Below are positions 10,098 to 18,633 of a stretch of DNA of 64,000 nt, one piece after another (the first letter of the stretch is position 1; each line of letters opens with the position of its first letter). Made by a program: the position numbers and the translations under genes. This DNA is from Aeromonas allosaccharophila. Its GTDB lineage: Bacteria > Pseudomonadota > Gammaproteobacteria > Enterobacterales > Aeromonadaceae. The notes beneath the pieces are model-generated. The model made no database searches and was not told the origin of the DNA. It worked only from the letters and a program-made list of their open reading frames with translations. Where the stretch lies: the NCBI RefSeq assembly GCF_000819685.1, contig NZ_CDBR01000013.1, positions 62,001-126,000 on the forward strand. Reading direction: 5' to 3'.

Positions 10098-11222
10098 TTG
10101 CGCAGTCAAGGATCTGAGCATCTGTTTTTTCGCCATTTCACCGGACAGGGACGTATCGACGGTCTCTGCATTCTGCTGGTCACTCACCTGCTTCCCGATC
10201 GCCCCCGTTTTATCGAAGCGCTTTCCCGGATTGGGCGGATCGGCGCCATTTTGCCCAAACCGAAATCGGTACACGGCCCGACCCTGGAGTGGGTATCCCA
10301 ACACTATCCGGTGCTGCCCCTCAACCGGCACTGGACCAATGATCCCGACAGCCTCATCCAGCAGATTGCACCGCTGGTGGCCCCCCACGAGCGGCTGCTG
10401 ATCCTCGATATCGGCGGTTACTTCGCCAGAACCCAGTTGATCTTGAGCGAATACTTCGGCCCCCGTTTCCTCGGGGTGGTGGAGATGACCGAGAACGGCC
10501 ATCAGCGCTATGAGCAGGAGGTGCTGGCGACCCCGGTGGTATCGGTGGCACGCAGTCCCCTCAAGCAGGCCGAGGATATCCAGATTGGTCTGAGCGTGGT
10601 CTACTCCGCCGAGTCGCTGGCGCGCACCCTCAACCGCACCTTCAACGTCTGCGAAGCCGTGCTGTTTGGTTATGGCAAGGTGGGGCGCAGCATCGCCCGC
10701 GACCTGCGCTGTCGTAACCTCCATCTCGGGCTGGTCGAAACCGATGTGCTGCGACAGGTGGAAGCGCTCTCCCACGGTTTTCGCTTGATCACCAAGGCCG
10801 AGGCGTTGAGCCGTGCCGAGCTGGTGATCTGCTCCACCGGCAATGGCTCGCTGGACTTGGCGGATCTGCAGGCGCTGCGCCCCGGCACCATGGTGGCCTC
10901 GGTCACCTCGGCTGACGACGAGTTCGCCTTCTCGCTGGCCCAGCTGCCGTGGCCGAGCGAAGAGGTGTGCCCTCATGTGCTGGCCCTCAACCGGCCGGAT
11001 GGCAGCCAGATCTACCTGCTCAACCGGGGTGAGGCGGTCAACTTCGTGCATGGTGCCGTGATTGGTGAATACGTCTATCTGGTGCTGGCGGAGATCATGG
11101 AAGGGATTCGGATGCTGGCGGCAGGCCCGCTTGCTCCCGGCCTGTTCGAGCTGCCAGAATCGGCGATGCGTACCATTGCCCGCCATTGGTTGGCCGATTT
11201 TCATGGTGTTGACCAGCACTGA
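10098..11222 (+). CDS. S-adenosylhomocysteine-hydrolase-like NAD-binding protein
   Basis: 374 residues. TTG 10098 is chosen because AAGGAGG lies 6 nt before it; the frame runs on upstream without such a signal. The protein parallels SAH hydrolase: LILDIGGYFART (cf. DDGGD), GVVEMTENG (cf. the EETTTGV Glu), a Lys and an Asp four residues apart in LKQAED (cf. KSKFD), and the NAD fingerprint GYGKVGRSIARDL. But the second Asp of DDGG is Ile, the N-terminal substrate domain is shortened, and the C-terminal Lys/Tyr tail is not seen. So the fold is likely shared while SAH hydrolysis is doubtful. No neighbour points to a pathway. Terminator follows. Confidence 0.75.
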   Translation: MRSQGSEHLFFRHFTGQGRIDGLCILLVTHLLPDRPRFIEALSRIGRIGAILPKPKSVHGPTLEWVSQHYPVLPLNRHWTNDPDSLIQQIAPLVAPHERLLILDIGGYFARTQLILSEYFGPRFLGVVEMTENGHQRYEQEVLATPVVSVARSPLKQAEDIQIGLSVVYSAESLARTLNRTFNVCEAVLFGYGKVGRSIARDLRCRNLHLGLVETDVLRQVEALSHGFRLITKAEALSRAELVICSTGNGSLDLADLQALRPGTMVASVTSADDEFAFSLAQLPWPSEEVCPHVLALNRPDGSQIYLLNRGEAVNFVHGAVIGEYVYLVLAEIMEGIRMLAAGPLAPGLFELPESAMRTIARHWLADFHGVDQH

Positions 11223-11239
11223 TTTGACCAAACCGGGAT

Positions 11240-11288
11240 CGGCCATTGGGCGGCGGTACGCCACTTCCTGCCACTGGCCGCTTTTTTT
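11240..11288 (+). terminator. Terminator after the SAH-hydrolase-like gene
   Basis: Outer stem CGGCCA/TGGCCG enclosing a GC-rich inner part, then seven T residues at 11282-11288. It ends 12 bases before the next ATG. Confidence 0.6.
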
Positions 11289-11300
11289 ATGGAGTCACTC

Positions 11301-11609
11301 ATGACCGAATCCGAAACCCTGATCAGCAAACCCCGCATCGAAATCCGCTACTGCACCCTCTGTCGCTGGATGTTGCGCGCTGCCTGGCTGGCGCAGGAGC
11401 TGCTCTCCACCTTCGACAGCGATCTGGGTGAGGTGGCGCTGGTGCCGGCCAGCAAGGGGGAGTTCCGCATTCTGGTGGGCGGGGTGCAGGTGTGGGATCG
11501 GGTGGTCGATGACGGCTTCCCCGAGGCCAAGGAGATCAAGCAGCGGGTGCGCGATGTCATCGCCCCGGAGCGGGATCTCGGCCACTCGGATCGCAAAGCG
11601 GCCGAGTAA
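11301..11609 (+). CDS. SelT/SelW/SelH-family (Rdx) selenoprotein-like protein
   Basis: 102-residue thioredoxin-fold protein of the Rdx type. The redox motif is CTLC at residues 18-21 directly after the first strand (IEIRYCTLCRWMLRAAWLAQ); a Cys stands where the animal homologues carry selenocysteine. The centre FRILVGGVQVWDR and the charged C-terminal helix also match. GGAG lies 6 nt before the ATG. Role in redox control is known only loosely for the family; no partner is evident. Confidence 0.85.
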   Translation: MTESETLISKPRIEIRYCTLCRWMLRAAWLAQELLSTFDSDLGEVALVPASKGEFRILVGGVQVWDRVVDDGFPEAKEIKQRVRDVIAPERDLGHSDRKAAE

Positions 11610-11656
11610 CTCCTGATGGGCCGAGCGGCTCGAAAAGGTGCTGAGCATTAGAACGA

Positions 11657-11692
11657 AAGGAGAGGGAGGCCATGGCCTTCCTCTCCTTTTTT
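11657..11692. terminator. Bidirectional terminator
   Basis: Stem AAGGAGAGGGAGGCC/GGCCTTCCTCTCCTT (one G-T wobble) around AT, with T-run on the plus strand and A-run on the other side. Shared by the Rdx-like gene and the convergent acyltransferase gene. Confidence 0.8.
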
Positions 11693-11721
11693 GCATTTGG
11701 CTTTTGCGTGGTACCTGGGGG

Positions 11722-13431
11722 TTATGGGCGCGGCTCGGCCAGATGGCTGCCGATATAGCGGGCGCGCTTGTGGGGCTTGATGCGGCTCACATCCACCCAC
11801 ACCAGCCCGTCGATGCAGTGGTTGAAGTCGGGGTCGATGCCAAAATCCATAAACTGCACCCCGCCCGGCTCGCACAGCTCGGAATACTGCTTGTAGAGGG
11901 TGGGGATGGAGCAGCCCAGATTGTCGAGACGGGCCTTGAGTGCTTTGAGATCGGCGCCGTAATCCAACCCCTCGAACAGAGGTTGCGTCTCGGGGTAGGG
12001 ACGGCGGGAGGGGGCCAGCGCCAGCTCGGGGGCAAAGTGCTGGCGGTAGAAGCTCACCAGCAGATCCTTGGCCGCCGGTGGCAGGCTGCCGGAGAGCGAC
12101 ACCGGGCCAAACAGGTAGCGGTAGCGGGGATAGCGGGCCAGATAGGCACCGATGCCGAACCAGAGATAATCGAGCCCCCGCTTGCCCCAGTAGGCGGGCT
12201 GGATAAAGCTGCGGCCAAGCTCGATGGCCTGCTCCAGCCGGGGCAGCAGCTTCTCCTCGAAACCGAACAGGGTGTGGCTGTAGAGACCATCCTTCCCCTT
12301 GCTGGCCAGCAGCTCCGCCACCGGGGCGAACCGGTAGGCGCCGATGATGTCGAGCCGGGCCGGATCCCAGAGGATCAGGTGGTGATAGTCGTTGTCAAAA
12401 CCATCGAGATCCCGCCGCTTGCCAGACCCTTCCCCCACCGCGCGAAAGGCGATCTCCCGCAGTCGCCCCAGCTCGCGCAGGATCACCGAGTGGCTCAGTT
12501 CGTGGCGGCGGTAGAGGTAGATCCCCTGACCATCCGGGGTGGTGCCGAGCTGCTCGCAGCTTTCAATGGCCTGTTTGAGCTGGCGGCGATCCTCCGGCAG
12601 GGCGATGGGGGCCTCGGTCTGCAGCCGCCCCGCCTTGCCACGGCCAATCCGGTAGAGGTGGTTGCGCACCAGCCGCGCCGCCGTCTTGGCGGGCAGATCC
12701 TGAAAACTGTCGAGCGGAATGCGCGCCCCTATGGTCACCGGCAGGGTCTGCCCCTGCTGGCGAAACAGCTGGCGCACCAGCAACAGGGCAGAGGCGGGCT
12801 TGTTGAGCCAGGAGGCGAGATAGAACCAGAGACTGTTGCGCCCCCCCAGATGGATCGGCACCAGCGGGGTGCGGGTGCGCTGGGCCAGCTTGATAAAGCC
12901 TGCTTGCCAGGGGCCATCTTTCACCCCCTTGAGGCCGAGCCGCGAGACTTCGCCAGCGGGGAAGATCACCAGCGCCCCTTCATGGGCGAGGTGCTCGTTC
13001 ATGGCGAGGATGGCCTGCCGGTCGGTCTTGCCCGCCATATTGTCCACCGGCAATAGCAGGGGGCGCAGCGGCGCGAGCTGGGCCAGCAGCTGGTTGGCGA
13101 CAATCTTCACATCGGGACGAATGCGGCCGAGCAGTTGCAGCAGCACCAGTCCATCCAGCGAGCCGATGGGGTGGTTAGCGATAAGCATGACCCGGCCGCT
13201 GGCGGGAATGTGCTCCAGTTGCGCCTCGCTGACCCGATAGTCGAAATCGAGCCGGGTCAGCGCCTGCTCGACAAAATCGAGGCCGCGCAGGTGCGGGTAG
13301 CGGGTGGCAAAGTCGGCAAAGGCCCGTTCGTTGAGCAGCCAGCCCAGCAGCCGTTTAAACAGCGGGGTGAGCAGGGGATAGCCAAGCAGGCGAGGGAAGT
13401 GCTGGGTCAGCAGGGTATCGATAGTGAACAT
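11722..13431 (-). CDS. olsF: OlsF-type bifunctional acyltransferase (ornithine-lipid synthase candidate)
   Basis: 569 residues in two parts. Residues about 70-280 are a PlsC-like acyltransferase with NHPIGSLDG (His87, Asp93) and FPAGEVSRLG; residues about 310-569 are a GNAT-type acyltransferase of the 'hemolysin-like' OlsB family (YLYRRHELSHSVILRELGRL, then AYRFAPVAELL, FIQPAYWGKRGLDYLW). This order is that of OlsF, which N-acylates ornithine with the C-terminal part and O-acylates lyso-ornithine lipid with the N-terminal part, giving phosphorus-free membrane lipids. GGAG lies 8 nt ahead of the ATG. Whether the product is an ornithine lipid, rather than another aminolipid, cannot be told. Likely monocistronic. 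Confidence 0.82.
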   Translation of the reverse strand: MFTIDTLLTQHFPRLLGYPLLTPLFKRLLGWLLNERAFADFATRYPHLRGLDFVEQALTRLDFDYRVSEAQLEHIPASGRVMLIANHPIGSLDGLVLLQLLGRIRPDVKIVANQLLAQLAPLRPLLLPVDNMAGKTDRQAILAMNEHLAHEGALVIFPAGEVSRLGLKGVKDGPWQAGFIKLAQRTRTPLVPIHLGGRNSLWFYLASWLNKPASALLLVRQLFRQQGQTLPVTIGARIPLDSFQDLPAKTAARLVRNHLYRIGRGKAGRLQTEAPIALPEDRRQLKQAIESCEQLGTTPDGQGIYLYRRHELSHSVILRELGRLREIAFRAVGEGSGKRRDLDGFDNDYHHLILWDPARLDIIGAYRFAPVAELLASKGKDGLYSHTLFGFEEKLLPRLEQAIELGRSFIQPAYWGKRGLDYLWFGIGAYLARYPRYRYLFGPVSLSGSLPPAAKDLLVSFYRQHFAPELALAPSRRPYPETQPLFEGLDYGADLKALKARLDNLGCSIPTLYKQYSELCEPGGVQFMDFGIDPDFNHCIDGLVWVDVSRIKPHKRARYIGSHLAEPRP

Positions 13432-13590
13432 CTGGAGGGCTCCGGCGATCCGTTGCTCCCAGCATGATGTGACACTGTTCCCGCGACATGTCAGCGGGAT
13501 GACAGTTTGATGGCAGTAGCGACTAGTTGCCCTCGTACTGCGCTCTGCGGTTTCCCTTTCCGGATGGTTGATGGCTGGTGGCCAGATAGC

Positions 13591-13623
13591 AAAGGGGAGA
13601 GCCGGTTAACCGGCTCCCCCCTT
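13591..13623 (-). terminator. pepT terminator
   Basis: Stem GAGCCGG/CCGGCTC around TTAA extended by G/C runs with one mismatch; on the minus strand it is followed by CCCCTTT. Confidence 0.65.
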
Positions 13624-13651
13624 GGTGGTCGTGGTAATGATAGCGACCCGA

Positions 13652-14875
13652 TTAACCGCGCCAGGCGGCGGTGAGGCGCACCAGCTCCACCAGGGTGGCG
13701 ACCGATTTCTCCATGGATTGCAGCGGGATGAACTCGTGCTTGCCGTGGAAGTTGTGGCCACCGGTGAAGAGGTTGGGGCAGGGCAGGCCCATAAAGGAGA
13801 GGCGGGCGCCATCGGTACCGCCGCGAATGGGCTTGATCTTCGGTACCACGTCTGCGGCCTCCATCGCGGCCTTGGCCAGCTCGACGATGTGCATGTGCGG
13901 CTCGATCTGGCTGCGCATGTTGCGATAGCTGTCGGTCAGGGTCAGCTCGATGCGGGCCTTCGGATACTCGGCTTGCATGGCGGCGACCCGACTCTGCATC
14001 TCGGCCTTGCGAGCGGCAAAGTGCTCGTCGTCGAAGTCACGGATGATGTAGTGCAGGGTGCTCTCCTCCACCGTGCCGCTCATCTGGGCCAGATGGAAGA
14101 AGCCCTCATACCCGTCGGTGCACTCCGGGGTCTGCTCGGCAGGCATGGCGGCGTGGAAGCGGGCAGCCAGGGTCTGGCTGTTGATCATGCTGCCCTTGGC
14201 GGTGCCGGGGTGGACGTTGTTGCCCACAAAGCGCAGGTTGGCGCTGGCGGCGTTGAAGTTTTCATACTCCAGCTCGCCCAGTTCGCCGCCATCCACGGTA
14301 TAGGCCCACTTGGCCGGGAATCTCTCCAGCGGGAACAGGTTGGCGCCGCGGCCAATCTCTTCGTCCGGGGTGAAACCGACCCAGATATCGCCGCGCGGGA
14401 TCTCGGGGTGGGCCTGCAGGTGAGCGATGGCGGTGAGGATCTCGGCGATGCCGGCCTTGTCGTCGGCGCCCAGCAGGGTGGTGCCGTCGGTGGTGATGAG
14501 ATCCTGACCCAGATAGTTTTTCAGGAAACGGTAGTCACGGATGGCGAGCACTTCGTCACCCTTGCCAAGGCAGATGTCGCCACCCTGATAGTTTTCGATG
14601 ATCTGGGGTTTGACCTGCTCCGCCTCGTAGTCGGCGGTGTCCATGTGGGCAATCAGGCCGATGGCGGGGGCGTCCGGCTGGTTGCCTGGCAGGCAGCCGG
14701 TGAGGTAGCCGTGCTCATCCAGGGTGACCTGGGTCAGCCCCAGCGCCTTCATCTCTTCTTGCAGGGCACGGGCGAAGATCAGCTGGCCTTCGCTGCTGGG
14801 GCAGGCAGGATTGGTCTCATCGGAGCGGGTATGAAAAGTCACGTAACGCAGAAAACGCTCAAGCAGGGTATCCAT
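13652..14875 (-). CDS. pepT: Peptidase T (tripeptide aminopeptidase)
   Basis: Cytoplasmic M20B metallopeptidase that removes the N-terminal residue of tripeptides. The 407-residue protein carries the zinc-site motifs [12 protein letters not shown] (His, Asp), [14 protein letters not shown] (bridging Asp), [13 protein letters not shown] (catalytic Glu pair) and [21 protein letters not shown] lies 7 nt before the ATG. In enteric bacteria pepT is FNR-regulated, but no clear FNR box was found upstream here. Confidence 0.95.
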   Translation of the reverse strand: MDTLLERFLRYVTFHTRSDETNPACPSSEGQLIFARALQEEMKALGLTQVTLDEHGYLTGCLPGNQPDAPAIGLIAHMDTADYEAEQVKPQIIENYQGGDICLGKGDEVLAIRDYRFLKNYLGQDLITTDGTTLLGADDKAGIAEILTAIAHLQAHPEIPRGDIWVGFTPDEEIGRGANLFPLERFPAKWAYTVDGGELGELEYENFNAASANLRFVGNNVHPGTAKGSMINSQTLAARFHAAMPAEQTPECTDGYEGFFHLAQMSGTVEESTLHYIIRDFDDEHFAARKAEMQSRVAAMQAEYPKARIELTLTDSYRNMRSQIEPHMHIVELAKAAMEAADVVPKIKPIRGGTDGARLSFMGLPCPNLFTGGHNFHGKHEFIPLQSMEKSVATLVELVRLTAAWRG

Positions 14876-15240
14876 TAGTCAGCCTCTAACCGATTGTGAG
14901 CGGTCATTGTGGCCAATCCGTGCGGGGCACTCATTGCGTCAGCGCAGGTTTTTCCCATTTTTTGACGCAAGGGGAGGGCGGGGAATGTGCGGTGCACGGC
15001 GCAACGTCGGGGAGGGAGTTCGCATAAATGTGGCGTTTATCTCGATATTTAGGCGCTGGCGGTCACGGCCAAATTCCCCTCGGCCACCGCACAGCAAGGC
15101 GTCAGCCCCATCATGGCGTTTTCACACACTTTTCAAGGGGAAAGCGGGCTGTCGCATAACCTGCGCCATCCCAGAGCCCGCCTGCCCGCCAGCAAGATTT
15201 GATCGACTTATTAAAAGGGGATTTTGAACACTATTTTTTA
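14876..15240. other. Gene-free region between pepT and the speA promoter
   Basis: No gene seen. It contains an inverted repeat, TTGCGTCA at 14934-14941 and TGACGCAA at 14963-14970, separated by a T-rich spacer. This is a possible operator or hairpin in the pepT 5' region. The remainder is unremarkable. Confidence 0.5.
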
Positions 15241-15270
15241 TTGTCACCGCCTGCGGTAAGTGTGTACACT
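15241..15270 (+). promoter_or_regulatory. Likely speA promoter
   Basis: TTGTCA at 15241-15246, an 18-bp spacer, and TACACT at 15265-15270. The predicted transcription start is near 15277, which leaves a leader of about 610 nt before speA. Confidence 0.6.
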
Positions 15271-15276
15271 CCGCGC

Positions 15277-15890
15277 CGATCCAAGGGCAACCCTGAAGCA
15301 GGCAGAGCCGCCAGAAACCCGACCGATCATACGCCTATAGGGCGAGGCACGCAGAAACGACAGACACTGCTGGGGAATGGTTTCTTTAATACCGGTTAGG
15401 CTCCGGTATCAGGGAGAACAACAGACTCTCATCCTTCATTTGACCGAGTGGGCCATCGGCTCATCATCTTCCCTTGTCATGGGCGGTCACTGACGGTGAG
15501 GTGGGCTGTGGTTGTTGTCGTCTATCAACACGCATGCGTGCTGGCGCCTTCGCTTCTCTTCCTTGGAACCCTCTCCTTCTGTCGGGATCGCTGCCGAATG
15601 ATGAACTGACGGCGTGGCTGATGTCGTCTGTCATCAAAGTACCGCGGCGCCCCGTTTAAGGTGGCACCGCATACCGTTGAGCTTGATGTAAAGCCACCAG
15701 CCCCACATCAAGACTCGTTACTTCCCCAAGATCCACCAGGCAGCCTCTGGCTTGCCGCGATGTGCAAAGCGTTGGTTAGTGTGGCTGCGTCTCGTGATGG
15801 CAGCACCCGCCGCACTCTGCACTAGATGGTCTGGATGTGATTGAGGGTAACGAAGGCGACTTTGGGTCGCTCATTTGCGAGGCATAGCCC
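15277..15890 (+). promoter_or_regulatory. Long structured 5' leader of speA
   Basis: About 610 nt of transcribed leader. GGTGGC (15660-15665) can pair with GCCACC (15693-15698), and CTTGATGT (15682-15689) with ACATCAAG (15705-15712); the two interleave as in an H-type pseudoknot. Other hairpins: ATACCGG/CCGGTAT (15389-15409) and GCGAC/GTCGC (15856-15870) just ahead of the ribosome-binding site GAGG (15879-15882). Two short reading frames lie inside (15377-15493, 38 aa; 15534-15659, 41 aa), neither with a good ribosome-binding site. Which ligand, if any, is sensed is unknown; arginine or polyamines would make sense for this gene. Confidence 0.5.
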
Positions 15891-17792
15891 ATGACTAACT
15901 GGTCCAGCAAGGACTCCTTGAAGGTCTACAACGTTCCCTACTGGGGTGCGGGTTTTTTCAATATCAATGACGCCGGTCATGTGACCGTCGCCCCCGACAA
16001 ATCACGCCCTGACGCGCATATTGTCATCTCTGATGCCATCGAACAGCTGCGTCAGTCTGGGCTGACCACCCCCGTGTTGCTGCGCTTCCCCGACATTCTC
16101 AAGAGTCGGGTCGATGCGCTGTTCAACGCCTTTGGTCAGGCCATCGAGAAGTCAGGCTATGAAGGGGACTACCTCTGCGTTTACCCGATCAAGGTAAACC
16201 AGCAGCGTCGTGTCATCGAGACCATCAGCCAGTCCTACAGCGACAAGCCCCGGCTTGGCCTGGAAGCTGGTTCCAAACCGGAACTGCTGGCCGTGCTTTC
16301 CCATCACCATGAGCAAGGCTCGGTGATCGTCTGCAACGGTTACAAAGACCGCGAATATATCCGCCACGCCCTCTTGGGCAACCTGATGGGCCACAAGGTC
16401 TACATCGTGGTGGAGAAGCCCTCCGAGCTGGAAATGGTGCTGGACGAGTCAGCTCGTCTCAACATCAAGCCCAACATCGGGGTGCGTGCCAAGCTCGCTT
16501 CCACCGGCTCCGGCATGTGGGAATCGAGCGGCGGCTCCATGTCCAAATTCGGTCTCTCCGCCTCCCAGATCCTGGCGCTGATCGAGCGTCTGCGCGGGCT
16601 GGGCAAGCTGGACTGCCTGCAACTGCTGCACTTCCACCTGGGTTCCCAGATCGCCAACATCCGCGACATCCAGGGCGGGATCCGCGAGTGCGGTCGTTTC
16701 TACGCTGAACTGCGTCGCCTCGGTGCCAACATCGAAGTTGTTGACGTCGGTGGTGGCCTGGGGGTGGACTACGAGGGAACCCGTTCCCAGAGCCACTGCT
16801 CCGCCAACTACAGCCTCTCCGAGTACGCCAACAACGTGGTGTGGGGCATCGGCGATGTCTGCCGCGAGTTCGACCTGCCGCACCCGACCATCATCAGCGA
16901 GTCTGGCCGTGCCCTGACCGCTCACCATGCCGTGCTGGTTACCAATATCATTGGTGCCGAAGGGGTGGAGATGAACGACATCAGCGCGCCGGGCGAAGAT
17001 GCACCGACCATTCTGCAGAACATGTGGCAAGGCTGGCTGGATCTGCGCAGCGAAGATCCCTCCCTGCTGGAGATCTTCCACGACTCGGTGGCAGACCTCG
17101 GTGATGTGAATACCCAGTACACCATGGGTCTCTTGAACCTTGAGCAACGTGCCTGGGCCGAGATGCTGCACCAGAACACCTGTCTGGCGCTCAAAGAGCT
17201 GCTCAACCCGGTCAACCGCAACCACCGTGCGCTGGCTGACGAACTGAGTGAAAAGCTGGCTGACAAGTGCTTTGCCAACTTCTCCCTGTTCCAGTCCCTG
17301 CCGGATGCCTGGGGTATCGGTCAGGTGTTCCCGGTGATGCCGCTGGCTGGCCTCGAGCGTCCGCTCACCCGTCGCGGCATCCTGATGGATATCACCTGTG
17401 ACTCCGACGGTCAGGTCGAGCACTACGTCGACGGTCTGGGGGTCGAGAGCACCCTGCCGATGCCGGTTTATGGCGAGAACGAAGAGTGCCACGTCGGCTT
17501 CTTCCTGGTCGGTGCCTATCAGGAGATCCTGGGCGATCTGCACAACCTGTTCGGTGACACCCACTGCGCGGAAGTGTGGCTGGATGAGGAAGGCAAGATG
17601 GACATTCGCAACGTGGTGCGCGGCGACACCGTCGACCAGTTGCTGCGTTACGTCAACATCGACCCCTCCGTTATCCGCGAGAATTACCAGCGGATCGCCT
17701 CCCACCCGGCGCTGGACGACGCAACCCGCAAAGCCCTGCTCGACGAGCTGGAGCTGGGCCTGCAAGGCTACGCCTATCTGGAAGACGAATAA
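15891..17792 (+). CDS. speA: Biosynthetic arginine decarboxylase
   Basis: PLP enzyme that turns arginine into agmatine for putrescine synthesis. The 633-residue protein has the alanine-racemase-like barrel with the PLP Lys in YPIKVNQQRRVIE (about residue 100), the phosphate-binding GGGLGVDYEGT, ESGRALTAHHAVL, and the C-terminal active-site Cys region CDSDGQVEHY. Length matches E. coli SpeA. No agmatinase (speB) follows, so the next step is encoded elsewhere. GAGG lies 8 nt before the ATG; the long leader suggests control after transcription begins. Confidence 0.96.
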   Translation: MTNWSSKDSLKVYNVPYWGAGFFNINDAGHVTVAPDKSRPDAHIVISDAIEQLRQSGLTTPVLLRFPDILKSRVDALFNAFGQAIEKSGYEGDYLCVYPIKVNQQRRVIETISQSYSDKPRLGLEAGSKPELLAVLSHHHEQGSVIVCNGYKDREYIRHALLGNLMGHKVYIVVEKPSELEMVLDESARLNIKPNIGVRAKLASTGSGMWESSGGSMSKFGLSASQILALIERLRGLGKLDCLQLLHFHLGSQIANIRDIQGGIRECGRFYAELRRLGANIEVVDVGGGLGVDYEGTRSQSHCSANYSLSEYANNVVWGIGDVCREFDLPHPTIISESGRALTAHHAVLVTNIIGAEGVEMNDISAPGEDAPTILQNMWQGWLDLRSEDPSLLEIFHDSVADLGDVNTQYTMGLLNLEQRAWAEMLHQNTCLALKELLNPVNRNHRALADELSEKLADKCFANFSLFQSLPDAWGIGQVFPVMPLAGLERPLTRRGILMDITCDSDGQVEHYVDGLGVESTLPMPVYGENEECHVGFFLVGAYQEILGDLHNLFGDTHCAEVWLDEEGKMDIRNVVRGDTVDQLLRYVNIDPSVIRENYQRIASHPALDDATRKALLDELELGLQGYAYLEDE

Positions 17793-17839
17793 GCCTCTGG
17801 CTTGTTTGCCCCGTCGGTGGAAACAACATGACGGGAATG

Positions 17840-17868
17840 AAAAAACGGCGCCTGCGGGCGCCGTTTTT
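17840..17868 (+). terminator. speA terminator
   Basis: Stem ACGGCGCC/GGCGCCGT with loop TGCG, flanked by A-run and T-run. Confidence 0.9.
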
Positions 17869-17994
17869 GTTGCCGGGGGGCATCCGGCGATATGACGGGG
17901 CACTCGGCCCATCTTCATTCGGATAACCTATGGTGGTTTGGGGCATCCGCAGGCCACAGATCTGGCAGATATCTGTCCCTTGCAGCCGCTTCCC

Positions 17995-18008
17995 TTGATC
18001 TGCATCAA
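17995..18008. promoter_or_regulatory. FNR-type box
   Basis: TTGATCTGCATCAA is an exact match to the FNR/Anr consensus TTGAT-N4-ATCAA. It lies 69 bases before the small gene at 18077; a TATTTT near 18026 could be the -10 element. This suggests oxygen-dependent expression of that gene. Confidence 0.7.
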
Positions 18009-18076
18009 GCTTGAACCTCGGTGGTTATTTTACGGTCAGGAGTGATGTTGATGGGATGTAACAAAAGGATGTGCAT

Positions 18077-18265
18077 ATGGAACTGAAAAGGGACCCGAGA
18101 TGCTATACCGACGTCTGTATCGACGGTAAGTGGTATCACTACGACCACTGCAGCACCAACGTCTACATGCTGATGGGGGGCGCCGCGCCGAGCCTTCAGC
18201 TGGCCTATGAGCCGAGCAGCGAAGAGGAGCTGATCGAGATGCTCCAGCAGCTGGCCCGCTTCTGA
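18077..18265 (+). CDS. Small hypothetical protein, 62 aa
   Basis: Not recognised. AAAGGA lies 7 nt before ATG 18077 (a GTG two codons earlier is too close). The product is soluble, with several Cys, His and Tyr residues near the N-terminus (RCYTDVCIDGKWYHYDHCST), which could bind a metal, and an acidic helical C-terminus (SSEEELIEMLQQLARF). The FNR-type box upstream hints at a role under low oxygen. Family unknown. Confidence 0.7.
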   Translation: MELKRDPRCYTDVCIDGKWYHYDHCSTNVYMLMGGAAPSLQLAYEPSSEEELIEMLQQLARF

Positions 18266-18339
18266 GTCACAAGATTAACGCCTCGCCATATGGCCATCGG
18301 GCACGTTGCCACGATGGCCACCACTCTTTACCGCTGCAC

Positions 18340-18633
18340 CTAATCTCGGCGGGTTTTATTGCCCAATAGCCCCTTGCCAATCTCCAGCATGGCGACGGCC
18401 GCGGCATAGCTGCTATCAGACTTGCCTATTTCGTCCGCCACATAGAGAAAATTGGATTGGTACTTCTCGACGGCCTCTCGCGGGCTGGTTGCGTCAATAA
18501 AGTCCTCCTCCACCTCGAATCCTTGGGTCAGCAGTGCCGCCTTTTCACTCAGAAAAGTCGGAGATGCCATGTCGATAAAGGTGTATTGCTGCCGATTGGA
18601 CGCCGGAACGGTAAAAAACTGGTATCTGGCCAT
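18340..18633 (-). CDS. Hypothetical protein, 97 aa
   Basis: Not recognised. ATG 18633 is preceded by GAGGA at 6 nt spacing, a good reason to accept this start although the frame stays open far upstream into the antisense of the next gene. The protein begins MARYQFFTVPASNRQQYTFI and has a mixed sequence with SPREAVEKYQSNFLYVADEI, possibly a small alpha/beta domain. No membrane segment or signal peptide. Confidence 0.6.
   Translation of the reverse strand: MARYQFFTVPASNRQQYTFIDMASPTFLSEKAALLTQGFEVEEDFIDATSPREAVEKYQSNFLYVADEIGKSDSSYAAAVAMLEIGKGLLGNKTRRD

Noticed and set aside
11638-13056. 472-codon plus-strand frame opposite the OlsF-like gene
   Set aside because: Antisense shadow without start signal or family.
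16449-17918. 489-codon minus-strand frame opposite speA
   Set aside because: No ribosome-binding site, no family; speA accounts for the region.
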